From: Leptospira interrogans serovar Manilae
Lineage (GTDB): Bacteria; Spirochaetota; Leptospiria; Leptospirales; Leptospiraceae
Assembly (NCBI GenBank): GCA_945887855.1
Contig: CAMCZP010000004.1
Span: 1 to 64,000 of the forward strand
Length of the DNA: 64,000 nt
Direction: 5' to 3'
Part shown: positions 54,293 through 64,000 of the stretch, piece after piece
Layout: every line of letters begins with the position of its first letter
How positions within the stretch are numbered: the first letter of the stretch is position 1
The notes under the pieces: generated by a model
What the model was told of the DNA's origin: nothing
Databases searched by the model: none
The model's input: the letters and a program-made list of their open reading frames with translations, nothing else
Made by a program: the position numbers and the translations under genes

Positions 54293-55696
54293 CTATGTGT
54301 TCATACTTGCAAGGAACGCATCATTGCTCTTTGTTCCACGCATTTTTTCCAACAATAATTCCATACTTTCTGTGATGCTCATAGGGGAAAGTACCTTTCT
54401 TAGAACAAAGACTTTTTGTAGAACGTCCGGTCTAAGAAGAAGCTCTTCCTTACGAGTTCCGGATTTGTTTATATCAATTGCTGGAAAAATTCTTTTATCT
54501 GATAATTTTCTGTCTAAATGAACTTCCATATTCCCTGTTCCTTTGAATTCTTCAAAGATAACCTCATCCATTTTAGATCCAGTATCAATCAGTGCAGTTG
54601 CCATGATGGTCAGTGAACCACCTTCTTCTAAATTTCTAGCTGCTCCAAAAAATCGCTTGGGTTTATGAAGTGCATTAGAGTCTACACCACCTGATAAAAT
54701 TTTACCCGATGTAGGTATAACTTGGTTGTATGCCCTTGCAAGTCTAGTTATTGAATCGAGAAGTATTACAACATCTTTTCCATGCTCTACTAATCGTTTT
54801 GCTTTTTCTATCACCATCTCGGCAACCTGAACGTGACGCTGTGCGGGTTCATCAAAGGTTGAACTTACAACTTCACCCTTTACATTTCTGGCCATATCAG
54901 TAACTTCTTCAGGACGCTCATCAATCAGTAGTACTATTAATACTATCTCAGGATGATTGGTTGTAATTGCATTTGCAATACTTTGCATTAAAACAGTTTT
55001 ACCTGTTCTGGGTGGGGCAACAATCAAACCGCGCTGCCCCTTTCCAACCGGAACCATTAAATCCAAAATTCTAGTATCCAAATGATTGGGATCGTATTGC
55101 ATATTGATTCTTGAATTAGGATAGAGAGGTGTTAGATTATCGAAAAGTGCTCTTTTGTTTGCAACTTCAGGAGAAAAACCATTGATTGATTCCACTCGAA
55201 GCATTGCAAAAAAACGTTCAGCTTCTTTAGGTGGTCTAATTTGACCCTCTACAGTGTCACCTGTACGCAGTCCAAATAACTTTATCTGAGAAGGTGATAC
55301 ATATATATCATCTGGTCCTGGAAAATAGTTATAATCAGGAGATCTTAAAAATCCATATCCATCAGGTAGCTTTTCCATAACACCTGATGCAAACACTTGC
55401 CCATCTCTCTCTGTTTGAGCCTGTAGTATAGAAAATATTAAGTTTTGTTTCTTTAAACCATTGGTATTCTCGAGCTTCATATCCCGAGCAATTTCCATTA
55501 GCTCACCTATAGATCTCTGCTTTAATCTTGTTAGATCAATTGGATCTGGTACTTGACCCTCATATTTTTTTTTCTTTCGAAAATTGCGGTGAGAGTGATC
55601 AGAGCCATTTTCATGAGTAGAAATATGGGAGATATTAGAGTTGTCTTCGTTTACTTCTTCTTCGTAAGTTTCTTCTTTTTTTTTGGTTATAGCCAT
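54293..55696 (-). CDS. rho: Transcription termination factor Rho
   Basis: A 467-residue hexameric RNA helicase. The extra N-terminal 40 residues are acidic and then basic ([10 protein letters not shown] to [10 protein letters not shown]). The primary RNA-binding domain follows ([21 protein letters not shown]), then the motor with [12 protein letters not shown] (Walker A), [16 protein letters not shown] (catalytic Glu and Walker B), and the Q/R-loop region [21 protein letters not shown]. It ends transcripts that lack intrinsic terminators. Several genes here end in hairpins lacking a T-tract, which suits an active Rho. Confidence 0.97.
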   Translation of the reverse strand: MAITKKKEETYEEEVNEDNSNISHISTHENGSDHSHRNFRKKKKYEGQVPDPIDLTRLKQRSIGELMEIARDMKLENTNGLKKQNLIFSILQAQTERDGQVFASGVMEKLPDGYGFLRSPDYNYFPGPDDIYVSPSQIKLFGLRTGDTVEGQIRPPKEAERFFAMLRVESINGFSPEVANKRALFDNLTPLYPNSRINMQYDPNHLDTRILDLMVPVGKGQRGLIVAPPRTGKTVLMQSIANAITTNHPEIVLIVLLIDERPEEVTDMARNVKGEVVSSTFDEPAQRHVQVAEMVIEKAKRLVEHGKDVVILLDSITRLARAYNQVIPTSGKILSGGVDSNALHKPKRFFGAARNLEEGGSLTIMATALIDTGSKMDEVIFEEFKGTGNMEVHLDRKLSDKRIFPAIDINKSGTRKEELLLRPDVLQKVFVLRKVLSPMSITESMELLLEKMRGTKSNDAFLASMNT

Positions 55697-55801
55697 ATTG
55701 ATTTTCGAGGGTAAAATTGATTTAGATTTAAATATTATTGAAGGTTAGTGCTTGGATGAATTTGACCGAGAATCCGATCTTTGCAATGGTGCCTACAGCA
55801 A

Positions 55802-57019
55802 CTATTTCTTCTTACTATTCATTTGGGAAGAACTTTTTCTTTTAGATACTGATTTTTTTTTCAAATTTTTACTTATTTTAACATCTTCATTTTTATTATC
55901 GGATACCACTTCTATTTGGAGTAGTTTTTTTGCTTGCGATGAATCCGGATCTTCTATAAAATCATCATTTTTCTTTTCCTGTTTAGTTTTTGTTTTCGTA
56001 GTACTATTTGCCCTAGACTCCTTTCTTTGACGGGGCACAGGAGTCTCAGGATCCCTTGCCATCTTATTACTCAATCCTAAATATTTAATTCTATTTTGTA
56101 GGGTGGATCTGGGGATTCCTAGAGAGGACGCGGTATGACTGATATTTTCATGGTTAAGTTTGAATGATTTAAGGATATAAGAGGACTCAACATCCTTTAA
56201 AATTTCTGATAGCGAGACTCCCGATTGAAATGCTTTCTCTATGATTGGGAACTCGCTTTGGGTATGGTCATCCTTCTCTATTTGGTCTGATTCTGACTCT
56301 ATTAAATGGTACAAAAAACCTATAACTTTATCATCTCCCTTAAGAGTTACGATCTTTACGATCATATTAATATTTTTTACAAAAGCATGTAAAATTGGTA
56401 ATGACATACTGGAATTTTCATTAACATCCGTTGTTTTGAAATATTCGGATATGAGATCTCTATTTAACTCTCGAAAGTATTTTTCGGCTATTGTGATACT
56501 ATCTCGAAATATATGCTTAGAAAGAATAGAAGTTTCAAATTTTTCATTATAAAAGGTTGTATTTCCATCTTTATCTGTTGAAAAGAGTGCATCTGGAAAG
56601 CTCCTGAGTATCAATTCCATAAATTTGTATATGAGTAATTTATTTGATGAATCAGGTATATCAATATCAATAGAATCTGTTTTTTGTTCCTGTTTTGGAG
56701 GGTTCTTCTTTGTTAATAGGTCAGAACACTCAGCTAATAGCCTGGGTTTTTCCCACGTATCAATTCGTTGACCAAATATATTTAAAACAGGTATAGTTCT
56801 ATGAGTTTGAAAGAAAAGAACAATAGAATCTGTGATTTCATAAGTTAGAAGATGATCTGGAATGACTTCATATTCAATTCCAACTGACTCGAGATCTGCC
56901 ATCTCCCTTGATATTTTTTCTTTGGAAAGGAGCCCTACCGCAGATCCATCTTCCCCAACAACAGGAAAATGAGCAACGGGAGTCATTAGAAAAAATTTAT
57001 AAAACGATTCAATTTTCAT
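55802..57019 (-). CDS. Regulator with CBS-like, PAS and Fis-type HTH domains, no AAA+ ATPase
   Basis: A 405-residue protein. N-terminal CBS-domain-like repeats (MTPVAHFPVVGEDGSAVGLL, then TIPVLNIFGQRIDTW) cover about residues 10-110, a PAS-type sensor (FPDALFSTDKDGNTTFYNEKF) about 135-250, then a Fis-family helix-turn-helix (SHTASSLGIPRSTLQNRIKYL) near residues 305-325. The tail of about 75 residues is Lys/Ser-rich and low in complexity. It looks like an NtrC-type regulator without the sigma-54-activating ATPase, so it probably binds DNA in response to nucleotide or redox state. It lies about 105 bases upstream of rho on the same strand. Confidence 0.8.
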   Translation of the reverse strand: MKIESFYKFFLMTPVAHFPVVGEDGSAVGLLSKEKISREMADLESVGIEYEVIPDHLLTYEITDSIVLFFQTHRTIPVLNIFGQRIDTWEKPRLLAECSDLLTKKNPPKQEQKTDSIDIDIPDSSNKLLIYKFMELILRSFPDALFSTDKDGNTTFYNEKFETSILSKHIFRDSITIAEKYFRELNRDLISEYFKTTDVNENSSMSLPILHAFVKNINMIVKIVTLKGDDKVIGFLYHLIESESDQIEKDDHTQSEFPIIEKAFQSGVSLSEILKDVESSYILKSFKLNHENISHTASSLGIPRSTLQNRIKYLGLSNKMARDPETPVPRQRKESRANSTTKTKTKQEKKNDDFIEDPDSSQAKKLLQIEVVSDNKNEDVKISKNLKKKSVSKRKSSSQMNSKKK

Positions 57020-57119
57020 TTCAAGATTTACTTGGAGTTGTATCCTATAGCAAAGTCTTGAAAATTTCCTCTTTTGTCACGTTTTTTATATTATCATCTT
57101 TAAAAGGTTTGAACTGAAT

Positions 57120-57139
57120 CTGCAGGACTCATCCTGCAG
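57120..57139 (-). terminator. Hairpin after the unknown exported-protein gene (no T-tract)
   Basis: CTGCAGGA and TCCTGCAG are perfectly complementary around a four-base loop, 18 bases after the minus-strand stop at 57158. On the minus strand it is followed by ATTCAGTTC, with no T run. Confidence 0.55.
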
Positions 57140-57157
57140 CACATATGGTGGAGGCGC

Positions 57158-58231
57158 TTATTTGGTAGGTTCAGATGGTTGAGGAGAGTCTTTAGATGGC
57201 TCTTTGCCCTCTAGTTTTGGTGCAGTGTCCCTTTTGATAAAACCATTTGTTTCTTCTAAAACAGAGATTCTATTATAAGTGATTACTCCATAACAATCAT
57301 CTAAGAGTTCCATGAGATCAATTGGAGGTGTATCTTTTCCTGAAACATACGTAAATGAAGTAGCAGTATCAGGTCTTTCGAAAGGAACATTTGCAGTTAT
57401 CTTACCATCTAGCCACTTATTTTCTATATAATTACGAAGTGTCTTTTTTAAGTAGGTATAGTTATTTGTAGTCCCATCATAATTAGCATCTATAAACTCA
57501 TTTAGCTTTTGCTTTTTGAATTCTTTTTTTTCATCGATGACGGTAGCAAATTCAATGAGTGCTATCATTGCAAATCTTCTAGCTCTTCGAGAGGAAACAA
57601 TCCCTTCCTGGTAAAGAGAGATTTTATTTCTAAATAAATTTGGTGCAGAATTATAACCCATTGTATAAAAGTTTTCAGCAACTTTTAGTTCACGAAATGC
57701 TTGTCTAAGTAAGTTCTTTGCAGTAGGATCTTTAACCCTTAGAATTCGATTGCTAGCGAATGTTACAAGCACTCTTGTATATTCATTATGCCTTTCTAAG
57801 ACACTTTCATACATCTCTTTGATCTTGCCCTGAGACTCTCGTAGGGGACGATACGCAACATTATAATCACCTTTGTAATAGTAAAGGGATCCCTCTAAAT
57901 CTTTTTGGTTTGCTTTTAAGAAATCGAAATAGTATCCATTGTCAAGATTTCTATTTTCAGGCTTATTCAGCTCATCTAAACTCAGTTCTGAAGGACTTTT
58001 TTTATTTTCAGCTTTTGGAGAGATCATATTACTGATAGCCACATTTAAAAATTCCAGGTTTGTCTGGTTTTCCTTCATCAGAATTTGAAGATTTTGCATA
58101 TTTGGATTTACACCATTTGCTCTTCTTCTGGCTTCCATTTCCTCTAAGTCTACCTCAGGGGCAACAGCATGACCACCCTGTGATAACAACAAGATGAAAA
58201 GCAAAATAATTCGAATAAGATCTCTACTCAT
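57158..58231 (-). CDS. Exported helical protein of unknown function
   Basis: A 357-residue protein with an N-terminal signal or anchor (IRIILLFILLLSQGGHAVA) and a likely signal peptidase site after AVA. The body is mostly helical and charged (for example GYYFDFLKANQKDLEGSLYY and LLRQAFRELKVAENFYT), with a Pro/Ser/Glu-rich low-complexity tail. I do not recognise the family with confidence. The repeated helical, non-globular look is like spirochete periplasmic structural proteins, so an envelope or flagellar sheath role is possible but unproven. Confidence 0.75.
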   Translation of the reverse strand: MSRDLIRIILLFILLLSQGGHAVAPEVDLEEMEARRRANGVNPNMQNLQILMKENQTNLEFLNVAISNMISPKAENKKSPSELSLDELNKPENRNLDNGYYFDFLKANQKDLEGSLYYYKGDYNVAYRPLRESQGKIKEMYESVLERHNEYTRVLVTFASNRILRVKDPTAKNLLRQAFRELKVAENFYTMGYNSAPNLFRNKISLYQEGIVSSRRARRFAMIALIEFATVIDEKKEFKKQKLNEFIDANYDGTTNNYTYLKKTLRNYIENKWLDGKITANVPFERPDTATSFTYVSGKDTPPIDLMELLDDCYGVITYNRISVLEETNGFIKRDTAPKLEGKEPSKDSPQPSEPTK

Positions 58232-58404
58232 ATAACAGCCCTTGGAATTTCTTAGTATTTCTATCGGTAGAGTAATATGATTTTTCGTTAAAAATTACTG
58301 AATTTACTTTTTAAAACGAAAAGATTATTGAAAAAAGGGCAAATAACTAGGAATCTAATCTTACGTAAGGGTAAGAATTGGCCAAATTTCTTAAAAAAAT
58401 TTGC

Positions 58405-59091
58405 CTACGAGGATGCTTCTTCCTCAAAAGAAGCTTTGAGTCGAAAATTCCCAAACGATCCTGATTCCCGTACATTGAGGTGCGGATAAAAACGATCATA
58501 TTCTTCCATCATCTTTTCAAATGGTAAATCCTCAAAAGATCCGAAATCTTGTAAATATTCCATATGCTTCTTTCCTTCCCTATCAAAAGAATGAAAGATA
58601 GAGTCCTCATTTCCATCAAACTCTAAAGGGAGAGTATTGGTCTTTTCGCATAGAGAAGAATTAAATGCGGGAGTTGCTTTTACCCATTTACCATTTAAGA
58701 AGATTTCCGCATATCCATGGAATACAAAAACATCTGTTTTCATTAACTCAAATAATCTTGGTGAAGAAAGATGATTTTTTACATTTGCAAAACCTATCTT
58801 AGATGGTATACCTATCCCTCTCATACAAGCGACCATCACCAATGCTTTTTCAACACAGTATCCGTATTTCCTATTTATTACCTCGCTTGCACGAATATTC
58901 TCTTTTTTTAAAATTATATGGTAGGGATCATATTTAATTTTATCTCGTACTGCATAGTACAGTGATACAGCATTTTGGGTGTTAGATTGATTAGGTTTTA
59001 TATGTAGTTCTATAAAATTTTTAACTATATCTGTTTCATAATCTAAAAAATAAGTATTTAAAAGGTTGGATTTATTAGTTATATTTTCCAA
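58405..59091 (-). CDS. Transglutaminase-like superfamily protein
   Basis: A 228-residue cytosolic protein with a compact transglutaminase/cysteine-peptidase core: Cys in KYGYCVEKALVMVACMRGIGI, His in FHGYAEIFLNGKWV, and the third position in KATPAFNSSL, where the usual Asp appears to be Asn or absent. It overlaps the GGDEF-EAL gene by 17 bases, so its translation may be coupled to it. Function unknown; peptide bond hydrolysis is an inference. Confidence 0.8.
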   Translation of the reverse strand: MENITNKSNLLNTYFLDYETDIVKNFIELHIKPNQSNTQNAVSLYYAVRDKIKYDPYHIILKKENIRASEVINRKYGYCVEKALVMVACMRGIGIPSKIGFANVKNHLSSPRLFELMKTDVFVFHGYAEIFLNGKWVKATPAFNSSLCEKTNTLPLEFDGNEDSIFHSFDREGKKHMEYLQDFGSFEDLPFEKMMEEYDRFYPHLNVRESGSFGNFRLKASFEEEASS

Positions 59092-61129
59092 GAAATGTCT
59101 CCAATAAATTCAATGGGACAGGTTTACTAAAATAATATCCTTGTATATATTCACATCCACCCATTTGTAAAAAATTTAGTTGCTCAATAACTTCTACTCC
59201 CTCTGCAACTACTTCTATATCTAATTCATGTGACATAGAAAGCACTGCATTTACAATTGCACATGATTCTTTATCATGAGGGATATCTTTAATAAAGGTT
59301 TTATCTATTTTTAAAATATCAATAGGGAATTTTTTTAGATATGCTAAAGAAGAATGACCTGTGCCAAAATCATCAATTGAAATCTTTACTCCCTTTGAAT
59401 CTAACTCTCTTAAAATAATCTCACTTAAATTAACATTTTTCATGGCAACTCCCTCTGTGATCTCAACTTCAAACATCTCAGGGGATATACCATTCAATGT
59501 AAGTAGGTCTATAATAAATTTACCAATTCCAGGAACATGAAATTGTTTTGCAGATATATTTACAGACATACGAAAGTTTTCAAATCCTTTATCATGAATA
59601 TATTTAGTATCACGAGCTGCCTCTTCTAGCACCCATTTACCAATTGGGATAATTAGTCCGGACTCTTCGGCAGCTGGGATAAAGTCCATCGGGCTCACCC
59701 ATGTTCCTTCATTGTTCCAACGAATCAATGCCTCGGCACCGGAAACCTTTCCTGTCCTCAAATCTATTTTAGGTTGGTATACCAATGTAAATTCATTATT
59801 TTCAATTGCTCTTCGTAGAGAATGAACTATATTTCGTTTGATGGTTGTTTGCATATCCATTTCAGATTTATAAAAAGTAAATGAGTTGTACTCTTTTTGC
59901 TTAGAGAAATACAATGCTCTATCTGCATTTTGTAGAAGTGTATCAGGATCACCACCATCATCAGGATAAATCGAAATACCCATACTTATACTAGTATAAA
60001 TCTGATTGTCAACAACTGTAACCGGTTTTGAGAATAAGTCAGATATTTGCATCAAGAGTGGAAAAACATCTAAAAAATTACCTAATTCTTTATCTGATTT
60101 TATGACCACTGCAAACTCATCCCCTCCATATCTAGCAAGTGCATTTTCAATGGTCATATATTTTCTCAATAAATCTGCCACTGTTTTCAAAAGCTCATCT
60201 CCAATCATATGCCCGAGTGCATCATTGATTTCTTGGAATTTATCTACATCAAAAAGTATCACAGCACATTTTGATTGGTTGAGACTACAGTTATTAATTA
60301 TATTTTGAGTGTATTTTAAAAAATATTCTCTATTTTTTAAGCCTGTTAGAAAATCATGATCTGCTGTAAACTGCAGGGTCTGTTCTGCTAATTTGCTTTT
60401 AGTAATATCTGAAATAATAATAATACATGAGACATTTATTTTATCATCTGCTGATTCGGGGACTATCCTAGCTCGATAAAAGGATACGTTCTCAGATTTT
60501 GAAATTTGAAAATCCAAGTCTCTTATTTCCCCAGAAGTAAGACTAAAGTTTAAATTTTCTTTAAAAATTTCCCGTAAAGGTAAATCTAAAATGAACTCAT
60601 CTATATGTTTACCTAGGAGATCAGATGAAAATGTATTCACCATTGAAGTGCTACTTAAATTAACAAATACACATTTAAGGTCAGAATTTAGACGTAGTAC
60701 AAGATCAGGTAAGTGCTGTAAAATTGACTTAAAGTTTTTTTCGTTGAAATCAGATTTTGAATCAAGAGAAGGAATTGTATGTGAGCCTGAACCATTGGCT
60801 ATGAGAAACCCTTCCATATATTCTCTCTCTTCTGCTGACCCTTGGTTAACTTCAAAAACAAATGAAATAGGTGCATTAGGATTCTTCAAATAAGAAAAAT
60901 ATTCTTGGAAGGGAGGTTGTTTGTTCTTTATAGAATTTAGAATTTTTAATTTATCTTCTGATAAGACCAAATCCCAAAATAAAGTATTACTCTGAAGCAA
61001 TTCTTCTGAGGAATACCCCAGAACCTCAAAACTATTCGAGCTTAAAAAAGAAAATGAGAGAGAGTCGTTTTTCTTGATTCTAAAATAAACAGGCGACATG
61101 TGATTAGATAAAAATTCTATTCTGTTCAA
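59075..61129 (-). CDS. PAS-PAS-GGDEF-EAL cyclic-di-GMP signalling protein
   Basis: A 684-residue protein with two N-terminal PAS-type regions (about 10-120 and 135-245), a GGDEF domain with intact RYGGDEFAVVI, and an EAL domain with GAEALIRW, DDFGTGHSSLAYLKKF and VVAEGVE. Both halves keep the usual catalytic motifs, so it could make and break c-di-GMP, or one half could regulate the other. It has no membrane helix. c-di-GMP controls motility and biofilm in leptospires. It shares an overlap with the transglutaminase-like gene after it. Confidence 0.95.
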   Translation of the reverse strand: MNRIEFLSNHMSPVYFRIKKNDSLSFSFLSSNSFEVLGYSSEELLQSNTLFWDLVLSEDKLKILNSIKNKQPPFQEYFSYLKNPNAPISFVFEVNQGSAEEREYMEGFLIANGSGSHTIPSLDSKSDFNEKNFKSILQHLPDLVLRLNSDLKCVFVNLSSTSMVNTFSSDLLGKHIDEFILDLPLREIFKENLNFSLTSGEIRDLDFQISKSENVSFYRARIVPESADDKINVSCIIIISDITKSKLAEQTLQFTADHDFLTGLKNREYFLKYTQNIINNCSLNQSKCAVILFDVDKFQEINDALGHMIGDELLKTVADLLRKYMTIENALARYGGDEFAVVIKSDKELGNFLDVFPLLMQISDLFSKPVTVVDNQIYTSISMGISIYPDDGGDPDTLLQNADRALYFSKQKEYNSFTFYKSEMDMQTTIKRNIVHSLRRAIENNEFTLVYQPKIDLRTGKVSGAEALIRWNNEGTWVSPMDFIPAAEESGLIIPIGKWVLEEAARDTKYIHDKGFENFRMSVNISAKQFHVPGIGKFIIDLLTLNGISPEMFEVEITEGVAMKNVNLSEIILRELDSKGVKISIDDFGTGHSSLAYLKKFPIDILKIDKTFIKDIPHDKESCAIVNAVLSMSHELDIEVVAEGVEVIEQLNFLQMGGCEYIQGYYFSKPVPLNLLETFLGKYN

Positions 61130-61188
61130 GTAAAATCAATCCTATTTTCATCGAATCTCTCGTACAATTTTAAAACTAAGAAAATTAG

Positions 61189-62175
61189 CTACTTCTTTCC
61201 CCTGAATTTACCTGATTTTAAGTTTCCTGTCCTAACTTTATGCAGTCGGTCTAAACTCTCTAGCATAGAAAGAACTGAAATTTCCCTTTCTAAAACCATG
61301 TTCCCAGAGGAAACCAGTGATAACATTTCACATCCATCAGAGAGCTGGCAGCAATCTGATTCATTGCAATTTGGTTGAACCTTTGCTAGTTCTGGAAATG
61401 ACTCTAATATGATACTTTTAGGAATATGAAATATACCCCATTCTTTGATTCCAGGAGAGTCTATGAGATAAGTGGATGGAGAGATAGGTATGAGATAAGA
61501 ATTTGTAGTGGTATGCCTGCCTTTTTTTGTGGAGCCACTGATGGTGTTTACTTTTTGAGCTTCATTTCCTGATAATACATTTATAAGTGTTGACTTCCCT
61601 GATCCTGAAATACCAACAAAATAGGTCGTTTTATCTGCTAGCATAGATTTTAAATGTTCTATTGATTCAGGATCATGACAGGATACCGGTTCAACTAAAT
61701 AACCCAGTGATTTATAGAGGCTAGTTTTAATTTCTACATCTTCCTCCTGCAATAAATCTTTTTTAGTAAATATGATCAATGGAGTTATCCCTGCATGGTA
61801 ACATGCTGCAATACTCCTATCGATAAAACCTGTTTTTGTTTCTGGATCCTGAAGGGATGCTATGATACCTACATACTCTACATTTGCACATAAGACATGA
61901 CTATCTCCTTGCTCACTTCTTCGAACTAAGAAATTATTCCTTTTCATTCTTGAGAGAATTGTAAAGTCTGAGGATGCTTTTTTTTCTGCTAAAACATAAT
62001 CTCCTACTGTAATAGGATTTCGCTCATCTACCTTATCTAATCTTAGCTTCCCTCGAAGCACTGCCCTTTTATAACCCAAATCTTGGCTATATATTTCATA
62101 AAAAGCACCAAATATCCGTGAGACTCGAAAGATAGCTGGATCTAAAGTATCTGGCTGTAATTTTTCTATTGTCAT
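61189..62175 (-). CDS. rsgA: Ribosome small-subunit-dependent GTPase RsgA
   Basis: A 328-residue circularly permuted GTPase that helps mature the 30S subunit. An OB fold (RGKLRLDKVDERNPITVGDYV) comes first; the G motifs appear in permuted order: FTKKDLL (G4), then GISGSGKSTLINVLSG (G1) and DSPGIKEWG (G3). A zinc finger follows (CNESDCCQLSDGC). The end is basic. Nothing unusual. Confidence 0.95.
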   Translation of the reverse strand: MTIEKLQPDTLDPAIFRVSRIFGAFYEIYSQDLGYKRAVLRGKLRLDKVDERNPITVGDYVLAEKKASSDFTILSRMKRNNFLVRRSEQGDSHVLCANVEYVGIIASLQDPETKTGFIDRSIAACYHAGITPLIIFTKKDLLQEEDVEIKTSLYKSLGYLVEPVSCHDPESIEHLKSMLADKTTYFVGISGSGKSTLINVLSGNEAQKVNTISGSTKKGRHTTTNSYLIPISPSTYLIDSPGIKEWGIFHIPKSIILESFPELAKVQPNCNESDCCQLSDGCEMLSLVSSGNMVLEREISVLSMLESLDRLHKVRTGNLKSGKFRGKK

Positions 62176-62246
62176 TCTATATAGAAAATATAATGTTTAA
62201 TTTTGTTTCATAATTAATACAAATAATTTTCTCAAGAATAAGAAAT

Positions 62247-63815
62247 ATGCTCTCTAAAGAAAGTACAATAGAAAACCAATCTTTACTAAATGCTGTAGAT
62301 AAATTTAAAACAAGTCTATTCACAATGAATGATACAGGTAAGATCTGCTCAAGAATTGTTACCTTTCTAAATGAAAACCTCTATGCAAAAAATGTAAAAG
62401 TTTATGTACTAAGAGAAGAGGGTGCTGGTTTCTTTCCGTATGATCAAGAGAATGATGAATCATCTAAATTTACTCTATTCAATTTATTTATTCTTTGGCT
62501 TGCTGACCATGATGGAATCTATTCAATCTCTGAACTCTTAAATGAAGAAAAAACTGAGATAAGAGAAATCATATTAGAAATATCTATTATTCATAAAATC
62601 TCACATATCATTCCAATGATTATGAATAGTAGTTTAATTGGATTTATTTTTTTAGATTCCGACCAAAGAGTATTCTCAAAATTCCAACAAGAATGCCTAC
62701 TAGAAGTAAAAACTATCTCTGTGATGGCAATTTCAAATGCAAGCTTCTATGAAAAATTGATTCAATTGACAGAGACATTAGAACAAAAAGTAAAAGAGAG
62801 AACTAAGGAATTAGAGGATGCCCAGTCACAATTGGTGATCTCTGAAAAGATGGCATCTTTAGGAGTGATGGTTGCTGGTATTGCACATGAGATCAATACT
62901 CCAACTGGGGTCATCAGTAATTCTTCAGAAAATTTAGGTAATAATTTAGATTATATATTTTCTAATCTTACTTCTATTAATAAAATTTACAATTCAAATT
63001 CTGACACAATAGCTAACTTTGAAGAAATCATAAAACAAATTCATAAACAGGAACAAAGAGTGAATTTGGATTCTAGAGAAAAAATTAAAATCAAAAAAAG
63101 ATTGAGAGAATCTCTAAAAATTGAAGGGTTTGAAAATCAAACAATAGAAGATATTACATTATTTTTAGTAGATCGTAATCTATTGAATTTAGAAAATAAT
63201 ATAATAAATGTAGTTAAATTTTTAGGAGTAGAATCTCTAAATATTATAGATAACTTTGCAGGAATGCATAGAAATTTAAGTCACATTAGATATTCTATAA
63301 AAAATATAGTAAGGATTATTCGTGCACTAAAATACTATTCACATTTGGATCAGGCTAGGGAAGAAGAAGCAAACATTGCAGAAGGAATTGAAAATACACT
63401 TATCATAATGAGTAATCAATTAAAGCATGATATAGAAGTGATTAAAGACCTTAGAGAAGTTCCTAAAATACTTTGCAATCCTGATGAATTAAACCAGGTA
63501 TGGACAAATGTAATTCAGAATGCAGTCCATGCTATTAAAGGGAAGGGAACTCTTACCATATCTCTCTTTGAAGAGGGAGATCACGTAAGTGTAGAAATAA
63601 AAGATTCCGGATCTGGCATTCCACAAGAAATTGTAGAAAAGATATGGGATCCCTTTTTTACAACCAAAGACCAAGGACAGGGAACTGGCTTAGGATTAGG
63701 AATAGTGAAAGGGATTATTGACAAACACAAAGGTAAAATTTCTGTTCAATCTCAACCCGGTAGTACTACTTTTAAAATATCCCTACCAATCAATAAAAAT
63801 CGTCTAATTAATTAG
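62247..63815 (+). CDS. Sensor histidine kinase with N-terminal GAF-like domain
   Basis: A 522-residue soluble kinase. Residues about 30-165 look like a GAF domain, then a coiled coil ([20 protein letters not shown]). The phospho-acceptor region holds [16 protein letters not shown] with the His, and a charged linker of about 100 residues separates it from the ATPase domain ([35 protein letters not shown]). No membrane helix or receiver domain is visible, and no response regulator is adjacent. It is divergent from rsgA. Confidence 0.92.
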   Translation: MLSKESTIENQSLLNAVDKFKTSLFTMNDTGKICSRIVTFLNENLYAKNVKVYVLREEGAGFFPYDQENDESSKFTLFNLFILWLADHDGIYSISELLNEEKTEIREIILEISIIHKISHIIPMIMNSSLIGFIFLDSDQRVFSKFQQECLLEVKTISVMAISNASFYEKLIQLTETLEQKVKERTKELEDAQSQLVISEKMASLGVMVAGIAHEINTPTGVISNSSENLGNNLDYIFSNLTSINKIYNSNSDTIANFEEIIKQIHKQEQRVNLDSREKIKIKKRLRESLKIEGFENQTIEDITLFLVDRNLLNLENNIINVVKFLGVESLNIIDNFAGMHRNLSHIRYSIKNIVRIIRALKYYSHLDQAREEEANIAEGIENTLIIMSNQLKHDIEVIKDLREVPKILCNPDELNQVWTNVIQNAVHAIKGKGTLTISLFEEGDHVSVEIKDSGSGIPQEIVEKIWDPFFTTKDQGQGTGLGLGIVKGIIDKHKGKISVQSQPGSTTFKISLPINKNRLIN

Positions 63816-63864
63816 AAAATCATTAAAAAAATTGAACTGTAAATCCCAAAAGGCTAGGTTACAA

Positions 63865-64000
63865 ATGAAATTTATTTCAACACAAATCTTGGTGTTATTC
63901 TTACTAGGTTTTGCTTCTCCAGTATTTTCTCAAATTTCCGATTCTGAATCCATTCTCTTTAAAATACTGAATAAAAAATCAATCAATGTCTCCGTGGGAG
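63865..64000 (+). CDS. N-terminal part of an exported protein (cut by window end)
   Basis: The frame from the ATG at 63865 is open to the window edge, 45 residues. It begins with a signal peptide (TQILVLFLLGFASPVFS|QI) with a good signal peptidase I site after VFS. The rest (LFKILNKKSINVSVG) is too short to classify. It lies 49 bases after the kinase gene and may be co-transcribed. Confidence 0.7.
   Translation, partial: MKFISTQILVLFLLGFASPVFSQISDSESILFKILNKKSINVSVG

Noticed and set aside
55752..56030. A Phe/Ser-rich plus-strand frame opposite the regulator tail
   Set aside because: It is antisense to the Lys/Ser-rich low-complexity tail of the regulator gene, which accounts for its composition.

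Overview
The window is AT-rich (roughly one third G+C by eye), almost fully coding, and looks like the chromosome of a spirochete of the family Leptospiraceae (Leptospira or a close relative). The reasons are a flagellar export operon fliF-fliG-fliH-fliI-fliJ followed by FlbB, a spirochete periplasmic-flagellum protein; several small lipoproteins with loose spirochete-type lipoboxes; many chemotaxis and cyclic-di-GMP proteins; and frequent TTG start codons. The genus is an inference; no rRNA or tRNA gene is visible.

Layout. 1-8.2 kb: the end of a membrane-anchored protein, a Uma2-family protein, groES-groEL on the minus strand behind two CIRCE operators, an Aer-like PAS chemoreceptor, a tyrosine-recombinase relative without key catalytic residues, a STAS protein, a GT39-like membrane glycosyltransferase and a SlyD-type isomerase. 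8.2-16.5 kb: a giant transglutaminase/DUF2126 protein, a PldB-like lipoprotein, CopA copper ATPase and an alpha/beta hydrolase. 16.5-22 kb: a tight minus-strand run with a half-size UPF0016 transporter, a VanY-like peptidase, KtrA-like K+ regulator, GlgA, Dcd, an enoyl-CoA hydratase and an M50 protease. 22-31 kb: a classical chemoreceptor, CysE, RsmD, a DsbA-like oxidoreductase, Mdh, and a minus-strand group with an orphan MotB-like protein, two unknown proteins and a DUF423 protein.

30.9-39.3 kb holds the conserved cluster rpmH-rnpA-yidD-yidC-jag-mnmE, which supplies the translation, RNase P, membrane insertion and tRNA modification machinery. It runs on into malic enzyme, a lipase-like protein and a rhodanese-fold protein. 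39.4-46.6 kb: a lipoprotein GH31 glycosidase related to sulfoquinovosidases, an LptF/LptG-type permease, an HPt protein and a GT-B-like protein. 46.6-53 kb: the flagellar operon on the minus strand. 53-64 kb: a lipoprotein, a decayed chemoreceptor fragment, rpmE-rho, a CBS-PAS-Fis-type regulator, an unknown helical exported protein, a transglutaminase-like protein overlapping a GGDEF-EAL protein, RsgA, a sensor kinase, and the start of an exported protein.

No CRISPR array, insertion sequence or defence island is evident, and I did not find a clearly new multi-gene system. The most interesting signals are individual departures from family rules: a FliG lacking most torque residues inside the flagellar operon, a recombinase-fold protein lacking its Arg and Tyr, a sulfoquinovosidase-like enzyme with a changed substrate-site residue, a rhodanese without its cysteine, a Dcd with the bifunctional-enzyme motif, and several intergenic hairpins with no T-tract.
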